From contig JASVEC010000013.1 of the NCBI GenBank assembly GCA_030770535.1, positions 186,001-250,000 on the forward strand: a stretch of DNA of 64,000 nucleotides. Reading direction: 5' to 3'. Positions 20,930-32,663 of the stretch are shown here, in pieces (the stretch's first letter is position 1; each line of letters opens with the position of its first letter). Origin of the DNA: Batkoa obscura. Its lineage: Eukaryota > Entomophthoromycota > Entomophthoromycetes > Entomophthorales > Batkoaceae. Under the pieces are notes generated by a model. That model was not told the DNA's origin, ran no database searches, and worked only from the letters and a program-made list of their open reading frames with translations. A program made the position numbers and the translations under genes.

Positions 20930-22327
20930 TGGAGAATGGAGTTATTGAATCGATTTATATTTTTAAATTGAATTATAAATGTTGTATTATATTGAAAATT
21001 AATTATTTTATTTATATATGAATTCAAATTAAAGTGTTATAAATTCACTTAAAAATCATGAATGTATTTTTTTAAAAAGTTAAAAAAGAGTGGATTTTTT
21101 TATAACTATTTGTTATTTAATAAAGTAATTGTTTGTGTTGATAAAAATTAAGAAATTTTCAAATTAATTTAGAGAATAAAAGAATTTGTTGATAAATATT
21201 CTTGTTTTAATGATTATTAAGTGGTCATTGAGAGCAATTGATTGGTCCATATCTTCAATTGTTGTAATATTGAATTTGAAAATCCAAAATTGAATCTTAA
21301 AAAAAAATCAAGAGTACTAGTACTACCTTGTGTCAATAAATAGTTTCTTTATTTTAAAAAAAAACAGTAAAAAGAATACAATCTATGATGGAAACAAGAG
21401 AAATAATAAGTTCAAGAATAAGATAAGAGGATAGTATAGCAATGGGTTGACAGTTCACATTCAATTTCCTCTATTTTTTTAAAAAAAATTAGATTTTCAT
21501 TTTATGCTTAATTTTCGTTCTTATGAATTAACTTAAATTAAATCCAATTTTCAAGAATTATTAAAATATGATGTGAAGATTACAATACTAATAATAATGA
21601 ATTAGTAAGACTTGAAAGTACTAGTGTCATTTGACTGTGTTATTGCTCAAACTACACAATATAGGATAACATGGAATTCTAATATATTAATAAAGATATT
21701 AGAAATAAATCTTAAGTTTTATTTTTGAAATTCGGGTCTAAAAAAAATAACTCAATTTAAATTAAACTTATCCATCTTGAGCTCTACAAAAAAAGCATTT
21801 ATAGCAATTAAATCATTGAATAATTAGTGCTAGATTAATGCCTTTTTTGAAACTTGTTACTAATACCTATTATACTAATATAACTAATAATGTATATGTT
21901 TCTAATATTAGCTATATATTACTCTTTTATGATATAAACAATAGTAAATTATTTTAGGGATCCAAAATAGTATAAATAAGATAAAAAGTATCAAATAAAT
22001 ATTAATATTTATTTCATTTTTTCAACATATTCAAAATATAAAATTACCTACTCTTAATTAGAAATAGAAATTAATTCGAATGATATTGGAGTTGCCCAAA
22101 TTTAATTTTGAAATTTCCAGCCATAAAATTCAAAAATAGTCACGTCAATCTTGTCCATCTAAAAATTTATTTTTAAAAATAATATTATTATGAACATCCA
22201 AATCAATTCAAAATTAATATCCATTATTAATTATTCAATATAAAGCCCAATAACAATAATAAATTCATTATTATTATTTTATCTTTTTTTATTTTTATTG
22301 ATTATTGGAATAATAATAGATATTACA
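20930..22327. other. Divergent promoter region of antiporter and secreted orphan
   Basis: 1.4 kb of AT-rich DNA between two divergent start codons. No gene, MITE or clear TATA box was seen. Several A/T homopolymer runs (for example near 21300-21365 and 21475-21490). Confidence 0.5.
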
Positions 22328-24625
22328 ATGCAATTGTTTTATTTTTTATTTACTTTTATACTGGTTATAAAAGCTCAATCTCCTTCTACGACTACTGTCA
22401 CTAACATCAATGAGTATTTTTATGAACATTTAATTAAGAAGTTCTCGGGTCAAACGAATATTATACCTAATAACTATGGACCTAAACCAATTGTTAATAT
22501 GAAAGTAACATGTAATATGAATGATATACGTACTATAGAAACAATTAATTCAATGAATACTAATGTTATATTAAATATCAATGAACCACCTGTATTTGGA
22601 TTAAAATTCATTGATAACAATCAAAAAATTATTGTTAATAGAGAAAGTAATGGAAAATATACAATCATTTTATTAGATTATTTTAATTTAAAATTGGAAG
22701 CTATTTATTCAACAACAGCAGCAAGTAGTTTAGGACAATCTCAAGGACAAAATTTAAATGTTGATTTTCTTAGTTTTAAAGGAAAGACAGGAATGTTACA
22801 ATTTAAATTACAATCTAATTTAATTAAATATCAAAAATTAGCTAATAATTTTATACAATTATTATTTAATAATGTTAAATTATCAGGACCTATGGGATTA
22901 TTTGAATTTCAAATATTATCCGATAATCAAGTATTAATTACTATTCAAGAAGTATCCTTAATTTCAATCGAACATTATAAACCTACAATTGACTTAATTA
23001 AATTACAAAAAGAAGGAATTAAAAATTATGAATTTTCAATTAATTTTGATGAATTTACTTTAGAACCTTTACAAAATAATCAAATTAAAATTATCATTAA
23101 TGAATTACAATTAATATCATTAAAATCATTAATTGATATTCAAACTATTAAAGAACAAGTTAATATTAAAATTGAAAATTTACAATTAATTAAAATATTA
23201 CCTTTTAATTTAAAATCCGAAATTATACAACCCAATGGCTTATTAAATCCATTTTATTTAACCAAATTTAACGGCTTATTACAATTTTATTTTAATGATC
23301 CATCTATTATTAATATTATTAATACAAATAATAATTTATTAATATTAAATATTGCAGGTTATGAATTTAAATCAATTCAAGGTAATATGGGTTTAATTAA
23401 AGGAAATAAAAATCAATCAATATTATATATTAAAAATAGTCAAAATATTCAACTTCGATTAATGAATGATAATAATGATAAATATAATAATTTAAAATTT
23501 AAAGGAATATTAAATATTCAAAATAATACACCTGATACATTAAATGGAAATTATAATTTTATTGGATTTAATTATGGATTTAATGAAGAAAAGGAAATTA
23601 AAGATGATAAAGATAAAGAAAATAAAGATAATGAATCTAAAGAAGAAAAGAAACCAGAAGTAGAAGAAAAACCTTCAGAGGTAATAGAGAAGTCAAAAGA
23701 AGAAATAATATTACCTTCAGCTAAACCTATTAATGTTGAAGAAAATAATCCAGTAGAAGTTTATGATTTAACTAAAATGGATTTAAATAAACTAAAATTA
23801 TTTAATACAACAATACAATTAGAAGTGGAAGATAAAAATAATTTCAAAAAGAAAATTAAAGGAGATCAAATCATATTAATTGTAAATGAACATCAAATTA
23901 TTGGTAATAAAGATAATATTTTAGTATCAGAAGATCGAAATAAATTTATTATTGAAATTAAATATCCTTTATTATTAAAGATTGAAGATATAAAGGAAGA
24001 AAAAGAAGATATTAAAAAGAAACCAAAAAATGAAATAAAGCCAATTAAACCAAAAGATAAGCCATTAAAAGAAGAAAAAGAAAAAGAAGAAGAAAAAGAA
24101 GAAGAAATAGAGACATTAACAGATGTTGATTTTGAAGAATTAATACCATGTGATTTATATGATTTTAATTTATTTGATAAAAAAAGACAACCAGCTATTG
24201 TACGATATATAGGAAGTATACAACAAACTCATTATAATACAATTACTAATCTAATCTTTTGTAATAAGAGAATTACATTAAACAAAAAAGATTATAAATT
24301 GATGAAATATAATTCCACTATTAATTTAATTCAATTTAATAAGCCTAATGAAATGAATTATGTACCTCAAGATGAAGATTATGATAGTAATAATATGGAA
24401 GATGAATTAAATAAATTAAATGATTATTTAATTCCAATTGAGATTAAAATATTAGAAGAAATAGAAAAGATTCAACATTCTATTAAAGATGGTCAGACGG
24501 AAATTCAATTATTAGGTTATCAATTAATTGGTTCTGAAGAAAATTTATTTTTAGATAAAAGAAGTGAAAATGATATTAGAATATTAATTAATGATCCTGC
24601 TGGAATATTAGTTAATAAATTATAA
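22328..24625 (+). CDS. Large secreted orphan protein, 765 aa, Asn/Ile/Lys-rich
   Basis: Single long ORF. The ATG at 22328 is chosen because it begins a clean signal peptide (MQLFYFLFTFILVIKAQS); an upstream in-frame TTG would add ten residues before it. After the signal the chain is rich in Asn, Ile, Leu and Lys. It alternates predicted strand-like blocks (for example LLDYFNLKLEAIY, ILNIAGYEFKSI) with two highly charged Lys/Glu stretches (around residues 420-470 and 560-615). Two similar segments (VYDLTKMDLNKLKLFN and LIPCDLYDFNLFD) suggest duplicated domains. Only three cysteines are visible in the mature chain. No known family recognised. Codon use is extremely A/T biased. It converges on the disordered orphan with only 60 bp between the stop codons. 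Confidence 0.75.
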   Translation: MQLFYFLFTFILVIKAQSPSTTTVTNINEYFYEHLIKKFSGQTNIIPNNYGPKPIVNMKVTCNMNDIRTIETINSMNTNVILNINEPPVFGLKFIDNNQKIIVNRESNGKYTIILLDYFNLKLEAIYSTTAASSLGQSQGQNLNVDFLSFKGKTGMLQFKLQSNLIKYQKLANNFIQLLFNNVKLSGPMGLFEFQILSDNQVLITIQEVSLISIEHYKPTIDLIKLQKEGIKNYEFSINFDEFTLEPLQNNQIKIIINELQLISLKSLIDIQTIKEQVNIKIENLQLIKILPFNLKSEIIQPNGLLNPFYLTKFNGLLQFYFNDPSIINIINTNNNLLILNIAGYEFKSIQGNMGLIKGNKNQSILYIKNSQNIQLRLMNDNNDKYNNLKFKGILNIQNNTPDTLNGNYNFIGFNYGFNEEKEIKDDKDKENKDNESKEEKKPEVEEKPSEVIEKSKEEIILPSAKPINVEENNPVEVYDLTKMDLNKLKLFNTTIQLEVEDKNNFKKKIKGDQIILIVNEHQIIGNKDNILVSEDRNKFIIEIKYPLLLKIEDIKEEKEDIKKKPKNEIKPIKPKDKPLKEEKEKEEEKEEEIETLTDVDFEELIPCDLYDFNLFDKKRQPAIVRYIGSIQQTHYNTITNLIFCNKRITLNKKDYKLMKYNSTINLIQFNKPNEMNYVPQDEDYDSNNMEDELNKLNDYLIPIEIKILEEIEKIQHSIKDGQTEIQLLGYQLIGSEENLFLDKRSENDIRILINDPAGILVNKL

Positions 24626-24685
24626 CAATAAATAATTTAAATAATAATAATAATATATTATTATATTATATTATATTATATTTAC
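24626..24685. terminator. Shared 60-bp convergent 3' region
   Basis: The stops of two convergent genes are 60 bp apart. The gap is entirely A/T (AATAAATAATTT, then ATTATATTATATTATATT). It offers AATAAA-like signals on the plus strand and TTTATTTAAG (poly(A)-like on the minus strand). Both transcripts probably end within or beyond this gap and overlap. Confidence 0.5.
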
Positions 24686-27021
24686 TTAAATAAATTGTTT
24701 GACTTTACTAAATATTCTCTTTAAACTATTATCTTTAATATTTTCTTTTTTATTCTTATTATTTAATTTTTGTTCAGTTGATTCTACTAATTTACCAATC
24801 CATTGTAAATCTTGTTCTGTTGCTTTTTTAGTAATCACCATTTTATTATTATTATTTGAATTATTTGAATTATTATTTTGATGATTATGATTAATAGTTT
24901 TACTTTTACTTAATGGATGAGATTGTTTATTATTAATAGTTTTACTTTTACTTAAATTATGTAATTGAATTTCATTTGTTAATTTTGGATTTTTAATATT
25001 TGAATTATTTACAGGAATTGGTAAATAATTACTATTATTACGTAATAAAGTTAAATTATTAGCATTCTTATTACTACCATTATTAATTTCATTATTATTC
25101 TCAATAGAATTCCCCTTAACTACTTTAATCATCTTAACTTCCTTAATTTCCTTAATTTCCTTAACTTCCTTTTTCAAATTTACGTTCTCAATTGAACTTG
25201 TTCCATTTCCAACATACAATATATTTTTATTACAACTACTTTGTCGGTTTTGTTTCCTATTACTAGCCAATTGTTTATTAATAAAATTCACTTCTTCTTT
25301 AACAATTAACTTAGATCTCAATTGCATAACTTTTGGTTCTTTATTAATTAATACATCTAATCGTTGATGAATATTTGTTTGACTTGGTATTTTTTGAATT
25401 TGGCCATTTAATTTTTTTAATACATCAGGATCAGGGATCATTCGATTTAGACTTATGTTTGTTTGATTATTATTGTTATTGTAATGATTTTTATTTTCAT
25501 TTCTATTTTCATTCACTGTTAAATTACTATGATTAACACTGTTATCAATTGTCGTATTAATTTTATCAATAATCTCTGAATTTTCACTGGACATAGAATC
25601 ATTTAAATTAATAATTTGAAACCCTTGAAGCTCTTCTCGAACCTTTAAAATATCTGAATCCCTTGGTGTTAATGTAAATTTTTTATCACTAATACCTACT
25701 CCACTACCTTCTATTTCACAAACGGAATGTAAAGTCATAGATACTCTTTTACCAATTGATAAGATGGAATGTAATTTGTATGAATCAAAGGAATCTTCTT
25801 CATCTGATAAATTGGATAATTCAAATCGAATATTAGGTTGCGATAAACTACGACGTAAACCTTTAAGATGCGTGGGAGATACTTGAAATTCAGTTGGTGG
25901 TAAAGGAAATTGATTTAATACACTATCATTGGAATTCATACTATTAACTGTACTAGTACTTAATTTACGTATAGATTGAGGTTTATTAATAATTGGTTGT
26001 TTTAAATCCATAATTTGATCTCTTATTTCATGTTCATGTTCACGTTGATTTTCTTCTAAATCACTCATCAATTCTTGAATTGTTTCACTACTTTCAGAAC
26101 CTGCTTTATTAATAGTGATTTTATCTTCCATTTGTTCTACTTTATTTACTTTATTATCAACTAATACTGGTGGCGGTGGTGGAAGCATAGAAATAAGAGC
26201 TGTTCTAGGTTCAGATAATTTTCTAGATAGAATAGGAGGATCCATTAAAGGTGGGGAAGGAATAGAAGACATTGTAGTATTAAAAGAAAGTTCTTCTCTT
26301 ATAGCATTGGTTGGGGACATAGTCATTTCTTTTACATCTTCATGGATAGCATTATTAATGGAATAATTAATATTCATAGTAATAATCTCTTCTTTTTTGG
26401 GTGAATTATCTGGATTCATTAATTTTAATTGACCTTGTCCACCTTTTCGAGTTTTGTATTCATTTTTTAGTTTACTTTGTAATATTCTCTTATTTAAGGT
26501 ACTTCGTTTACTGATTCTTTTCGCTCCTTTGATTGAGTTTTGTTCGGATGTTATAGGACTATTATTTCGATTAATTAGTTTAAAATTAGAAATTGGTAAC
26601 GATAATGGTGGTGGTGTTGGTTTATTCAATTTTTTAGTTATGTTATTTTTAGATTGATAACGTAGTTTAAATTCAGATGAATGACGCACCAATTTATTAC
26701 TTGAAGTAGTTGATGAAATATTGTTATTACTATTGTTACTGTTATTCCCTCCAGTTAATATTTGCAAAGTATTTGTTTGTTCTTTAATGGCATTAAGTTT
26801 ATTTATGTCAGGTACATTCATTGGAATAGGTGAACTTAAACCCCTTTCTCTAATTTTAATATCAAATAGACTGGGGGATGATAAAGGAGGAATTGAAATT
26901 CTAATACGTTGACCAATATCTACTGGTGGTAAAAAAGAAAACTCTTCTTTTTTAATAGCTTCATAATTTAAATTCAAATCCAATTTATATTCAAAACTAT
27001 TATTCATTAATTTACTTATTG

Positions 27022-27053
<32 letters not shown>

Positions 27054-27475
27054 TTGACTATTTCTACTTCCCTATCAAAGTTTAAGTTTAATAGTCCATT
27101 TCCTAAGGTATCTGAAGCTCGAATTTCTTCTTTACGAGACGCTTTAACAGCAGGTAGATTATTGAATGCATTTTGATTGGTTAACATTTCATTAAATCCA
27201 TCTTCAATAAATTTACTTAGATCCGAACAAGTACCTCTAGGTATTGAAGGTAATGGAGAGTTACTATTAGAAGCATTAAGTATAGTTGAAGTAGCTAATA
27301 CTTTTTGTATATTATTATTACAAATATCATAACCTTCAACAGAAGGTGGTAATTTCTTAACATTGCTACTCATCATAATTCGACTTTGTCGTTTCTTTTT
27401 AAACATGCTTTTTTTATTGAATAAGTATTTGATTGTACTACTTCCCTTCCTTTCAATGTAACTAGTATCACTCAT
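24686..27475 (-). CDS. Disordered Asn/Ser-rich orphan protein, 929 aa
   Basis: Intronless ORF starting at the ATG at 27475 (MSDTSYIERKGSSTIKYLFNKK). Basic N-terminus (KKSMFKKKRQSR), a poly-Asn run near residue 140, and many short Pro-rich motifs (PPLSSPSLFD, PPPPVLVDN). Ser-Pro and RKLS or RRSLSQP sites look like kinase or 14-3-3 targets. Tandem KEIKEIKEVK and SKTINxxQxHPLSKSKTIN repeats occur near the C-terminus. The last about 50 residues (TEQDLQWIGKLVESTEQKL...) are helical and may be the only folded or binding element. No signal peptide, membrane segment or enzymatic motif. Probably a cytoplasmic or cortical scaffold or signalling protein, but the function is not known. Confidence 0.75.
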
Positions 27476-28327
27476 GGTTATTGAATATATATTAATTGAT
27501 TATAAATTTTAAAATAAAAAGTATTAAAGTTAAAAAATGAGTTTCATTATAATTGACTTCATATTTATATTTATATTTATATTCATCTTGTTTTTTGATC
27601 ATTTTTTATTAAATATATTAATTATCTTTCTTGGGTTCTTTTCCGCTAATTTAATTGATGATATAAACTTAAGGGTAGAAATTGTTTGATGTTAATTTAT
27701 CTTTCAGAGGCTCATTTCAAGATCAAATGTGTTCTCAACCAATCATTTAATAGAATTTCTTGAATTTTGAATTTTGAAATATTTTGAATATTTTATATTA
27801 AATTAAGTGGTAATTTATAATAAAAATTAATAAGTTGAATATTATTCTAATAAGCTTATAAAAGTATATGAATAAATAATTAAAGATAGGAAGAAGCTCC
27901 TTTATTGAAAATTATTGATCATTTTTTAAAATTAAATGACTTATGCTTCTAATCGAAGATAATCTTTTAGTGTTAATATATTATCAATTTTTATGTGGAT
28001 GATAAAATAACGACTTTTATTAAATATTCTAATATTCATATAAAGAAACAGAATTACTTTTTATATTTATATTTATAAGCTAGTAATTTATATGCTAAAA
28101 AATTAACTTTAACTTAATATCGATTTTTTGTGGTTTTATAAACACTTAAAGCATGTAACCATATTTAACAAGAACAAATACAAAGTATCTCTTATCAACT
28201 GTAATTAAAGAATAAACATTATAAATAAACAATCTATTATTTCAAATAAATAAACAGTTCATTATAAATTCAACAAAATAAACAAAATAAATTATACAAT
28301 TAACTTGTTTATTCCATTTACATCAAA
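27476..28327. other. AT-rich intergenic region
   Basis: Upstream of the disordered orphan and downstream of the acyl-CoA dehydrogenase. No gene or repeat family seen. Confidence 0.5.
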
Positions 28328-29897
28328 TTAAGAATAAATTTTAGCTAAATTTTTTGCAATAGTACTTAATTGAATGTTGGATGTACCTTCATAAATCGAA
28401 CCTATTTTAGCATCACGATAGAATTTTTCAATTGGATATTCTCTAGTAAATCCAACGCCACCCATCCAATCCACACATTGAGATGATACTTTTTGGGCAA
28501 TTTGAGAAGAATATAATTTAGCCATAGCAGCTTGATGAACGAAGGGTTGTCCTTCATCTCTTAATCTTGCTGCATTATAAGTTAATAATCTTGCAGCTTC
28601 AATTTCAGTAGCTGCTTGAGCATATTGATGTTGCATACCCTAAAACAATTGTAAATATATTATTAAAATGAAGTTTGATTATAAGTTACTTACTTGGAAA
28701 TTACCAATTTTTTCACCAAATTGTTTACGTTCAAATAGATATGGTAATGTTGCATCAAATACACCTTGAGCTAATCCAAGCATTTGAGCAGCAATACCAA
28801 TACGTCCTTCATTTAATATTTCAATTGCATATTTATATCCTTTACCATATTCCCCTAAGATATTAGATGCTGGTACTTTAACACCATCAAAAGTTAATGC
28901 ACAAGTTGAGGATGCACGAATACCAAGCTATAAAGTAAAAAATTAACTAAGTCTATATTAAAATTAGTAAGAATGTTTCCACTTACCTTGGATTCTTTTT
29001 TAGCAATTTGGACCCCCATATCTTTTTCAACAACAAAACAGGTGATCCCTTTATATCCTTTTTCAGGCTCCGCATTAGCGAACACTAAGAAAATCTCTGC
29101 TTCTTTACTATTAGTAATCCAAAGTTTATTTCCAGTAATTATATAGTTATCTCCCTCTTTAACTGCTTTAGTACTTAAGGCAAATGCATCGGATCCAGAA
29201 CCAGCTTCAGAAAGACAAAAACAACCTACAGTATTTGTAGCTAATTTTGGTAAATATTTTTCATTAAGTTGTTTGTTTCCATATTTTCGAAATAAGGTAT
29301 CTACAAGTGTGTTTTGTACATCACATACTACACTCACACTTGGGTCCACTTTAGCTAACTCTTCAATAGTTAAGATTGCGGACATAAAAGAACTGCCACT
29401 ACCCCCATATTCACTTTCGACTTCAATACCCATTAACTAGTAGATTTGTTAATTTGATACTTATTTTAATAATAGAATTTTAATTACCCCATTATCGAAT
29501 AAAGCTTTTAATATACTTGGATCCAAAGTTTCAGTTTCATCCATTTGAGCTACTTTTGGCTTCACAACTTCATTAGCGAATTTGGAAACTATAAAGTATT
29601 AAAAGGAAAAACTCAAGTTCAATTAACAACTATAAAATTTAATATAAAATTACCCGATTCTTTAAGCATCATTTCTTCTTCTGTTAAAGTATATAAAGAA
29701 TTTAATTCAGCTTCACATGCTTTAATAGAAGTGGAGAAGTTATTTCTAAAAATTGGATCAATGTAAGTAAATTTTTACATTTTTTATATTATGTTTAATA
29801 TACTCTATTAAAATATAAACATCACTTACTTTTTAACTACATTAGATAAGCCTTTTGAAGCATTAATAATTCTAGTAAAATAATTAGATCTTAACAT
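28328..29897 (-). CDS. Mitochondrial short/branched-chain acyl-CoA dehydrogenase (ACADSB-like)
   Basis: FAD-dependent oxidation of 2-methyl-branched or short acyl-CoA, as in isoleucine breakdown, passing electrons to ETF. Six exons: 29830-29897, 29654-29745, 29488-29588, 28987-29436, 28694-28927 and 28328-28639; 418 aa, all junctions in phase. Exon 1 encodes a basic mitochondrial presequence ([16 protein letters not shown]). Domain order is normal: [92 protein letters not shown] and [23 protein letters not shown]. The catalytic-base region is [10 protein letters not shown]. This set matches ACADSB better than SCAD or IVD, although substrate preference is an inference. Confidence 0.93.
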
Positions 29898-30138
29898 TTT
29901 AATAATAATAAAAAAGTAATAAGAATCTTTTTTAACTCCATCTGTTGACGTTTTTAAATTTTGATTTACGATCTTTCTCAATTATTAACTTGGTTTCTTA
30001 TTGGTTCTTATCGATTGTTTTTCATTTGCCATCTCATTTTTTTCGCTGGTAATCACCAGCTGGATTCAAATAAAAACATGTGAAGCTTCAACTATTGAAG
30101 AATGAAATTTAAGTTTGAATTAAAGCTCAATCTCAATA

Positions 30139-30239
30139 TGGGGATGCTTTTTTTGGCTTCATCGCTTTTTCTATCTTTTAAGCGCTATTTAAGTGGAAAA
30201 ATTGGTAGTAAAATTCTTGAACACAAAAATACATCCCCA
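30139..30239. mobile_element. GGGGATG-family MITE
   Basis: 101 bp, TGGGGATGCTTTTTTTGG ... TACATCCCCA with TA/TA flanks. Confidence 0.85.
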
Positions 30240-30419
30240 TATATTTGAATTTTTTTGGAAATGATAAGGGATTAAAAAAATCTCTTATTAAATCAGTATT
30301 AAAGATTTCAAGCATTTTTTTTAATAGTCTATAATAGATAATCATATCTTACAATTAAATTGTGAAATTTTTATTTTTATTTTTATTTTTATTTTTATTT
30401 TTATTCAAAATAGATTATA

Positions 30420-30519
30420 TGAGGATAATTTTTTTGTTTGATAATTTTACTAGTAATTTTTCCACTTAAATAGCGCTTAAAACATGGAAAAAGTAATGAA
30501 ACCAAAAAAAACATCTTCA
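30420..30519. mobile_element. GGGGATG-family MITE, opposite orientation
   Basis: 100 bp, TGAGGATAATTTTTTTG ... ACATCTTCA with TA/TA flanks; the most degenerate ends of the set. Confidence 0.75.
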
Positions 30520-30670
30520 TATGTTTATTATAAAAGTTATAAAATAATAATAATAATTTTAAATGATTTTTATTTAATTTACAATAAATTGATATAATTA
30601 ATTATATTTTAACAACCAGGGTCTAGGTTAGCCACTTTTAAAATACTAAACTCTTAACAAACAGGATCTT

Positions 30671-31167
30671 TGTGAAAGTTGGTACTCAGTGGTAGGAGTT
30701 AAAAACAGTTCTTGCTTGATTAACTTGCCTTGAGTCGAACGGTCTTAGTTTATGTAACTAAGATAGACTTAAATGAATAGGAATAATACGTAATAAGTTA
30801 TGAACTATGTAAAACAAATAGAATAGACAATACTACTGTAAAATCTACGTAAGATGTTGTCAGAAAGACTTAGTGGCTTTATTAATAGTACGATATCAGG
30901 GAGTAATTCAGTTAAAAAGCCTCGAGTTATCATATTGAAGAATCTCTTTTATACTCCAACAAGCACGGATATCAAAATGAGGGGATATCATTCTTTGCAA
31001 TATGAAGTTAGAAATCCTCACAACAAATTAAAACAAGGAACTCTGGATTGATTATACCACATGGTTCACGGTTAAATTGATTACAAGACTACAACTAGTT
31101 TTGTAAACAAGTTCAATGATTATTATATTATAATTAATCCGAGAGTTAAATAAAGCAATATTTCACA
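30671..31167 (+). mobile_element. Solo LTR of an LTR retrotransposon (copy 1)
   Basis: Begins TGTGAAAGTTGG and ends AATATTTCACA, a TG...CA element with a 7-bp terminal inverted repeat TGTGAAA/TTTCACA. AATAAA precedes the 3' end. It is flanked by the 4-bp duplication TCTT (30667-30670 and 31168-31171). About 497 bp. No internal region is nearby, so it is a solo LTR fossil. Its 5' half is almost the same as the copy at 45889, implying fairly recent activity. Superfamily cannot be told from the LTR alone. Confidence 0.85.
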
Positions 31168-32598
31168 TCTTGGTATTTTTTAAACACAGTCAACATATTA
31201 ATTTATTATCTGAATGATTTTTTATAAAATAAAACTTCAATTTATAAAATTTTACTTCCTAAGAGTTGATACTAATACGTTTTGTTTAAAATATTTCCCC
31301 TCACCACTTAGTTTTTTATTCATTTACTCTACTATTCTATTGATACTTTCAAATTCTTAACTTTCAAGCCTTGTAACTAAGATGATTTTTTTGAAAAATA
31401 ATTCAATTAAGAGTTTTACTTTAAATTTTAAAAAGTAATAATAAATAAAAAGCAATTAAAAGATTAAATATACACGTATTTTAAAGGAGTGGGCGACTTA
31501 AAAGTTTGTAGATGAGATAAAAAGTTATAGAAATAAAAGAAAAAAGTGAAGACGTTTGAAAACCAATCATAGATAGTAACTAGTGTTCAAAATAAAACAA
31601 AACCGGTATATAAAAAGCTGGGAGTAAATTTTACATATTCATTATTTTAATTTTTTGCAAAAAAATGGCTTATTTTTCAGCTATGTCTGTGTTTAATATA
31701 GGCTATCTGTCAATATTGTAAAAAAGTATAGTTTCAAACTTCCAATTTCAGTTTTAACTCAGCTCTAATTTTAAAAGTAACTCATTATTTATAAACAATT
31801 GTTTATTTTTAAAAATAGAATAGTAAAACATTTACTACTTACAAAAAGAATTATTTTAATACAAAACAATAAAAAGTTATTTTAATAAATTATAAATGTA
31901 AGAAAGTCATACAAAAAATAAAATAACTCAAATTAAGGTTCATAAACCAGTAGCATTTATAATGAGTTATTTTTATAATGAGTTATTTTTATAATTAAAA
32001 TAATGTATAAAGCAAAGTATTGTAAATAAAGTTAAAAAAAGCTTTATCATTCTATTTATATTTAGGAACTAACTAATAATAAACCTAGATTAATATAATC
32101 TTCAATAAACTTTAAATTTTATATTAATTTTTTGTCGTTTTAATTTAAGTCAATTTTGAATTTATAATTGCAATGGCATTTTGTAGGCTAAAAAACCTAC
32201 TATTTTTAGTAAACTTGAAGATTAAATAAATTCAAGCTTAAATTAATCGTGGGTTTCGATTATTACTTAAAATGACCTAAAAAACTAACAAAGGCTGCTT
32301 CAAGAGTTTCTTTACTTTTTAACAAGATCAATAGACGATGTTAGTTGCAACAGTCAATTGTTTTTTAGTTAAAAACAAAGCTTTTACTACTTTAAAGATA
32401 TATTACTACAATTACATATTTTGTTGGCCTTGACTTATTTAAATAGTTAAGGAACTTTCTATGTGACTAAATTAAAAGAAGGCTTATAGAAATCTTAATT
32501 TCAAATTATGCAGACTTAAAATTAAAGAAGAGGTACTTAAAGTAGGGTAAAAATAGTATAGAATTAAGTGCATGGAGAAATCTACGTATCGGTTTAAA

Positions 32599-32612
32599 GT
32601 ATATATAAATAT
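32599..32612 (+). promoter_or_regulatory. TATA box of tyrosinase copy 2
   Basis: AGTATATATAAATATAAG, about 60 bp before the ATG at 32664; the ACAAAT hexamer run follows directly in the 5' leader. Confidence 0.65.
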
Positions 32613-32663
32613 AAGAGAGTGGACTCAAAGTTACAATATCAACAAATACAAATACAAATACAA

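Larger units (their letters stand above)
29898..30670. other. Intergenic with two MITEs and a TTTTTA microsatellite
   Basis: Holds MITEs at 30139-30239 and 30420-30519 in opposite orientation. A (TTTTTA)n microsatellite lies at about 30368-30405. No gene. Confidence 0.6.

Noticed and set aside
30854-31051. 65-codon frame
   Set aside because: Lies wholly within the solo LTR and has no gene features.
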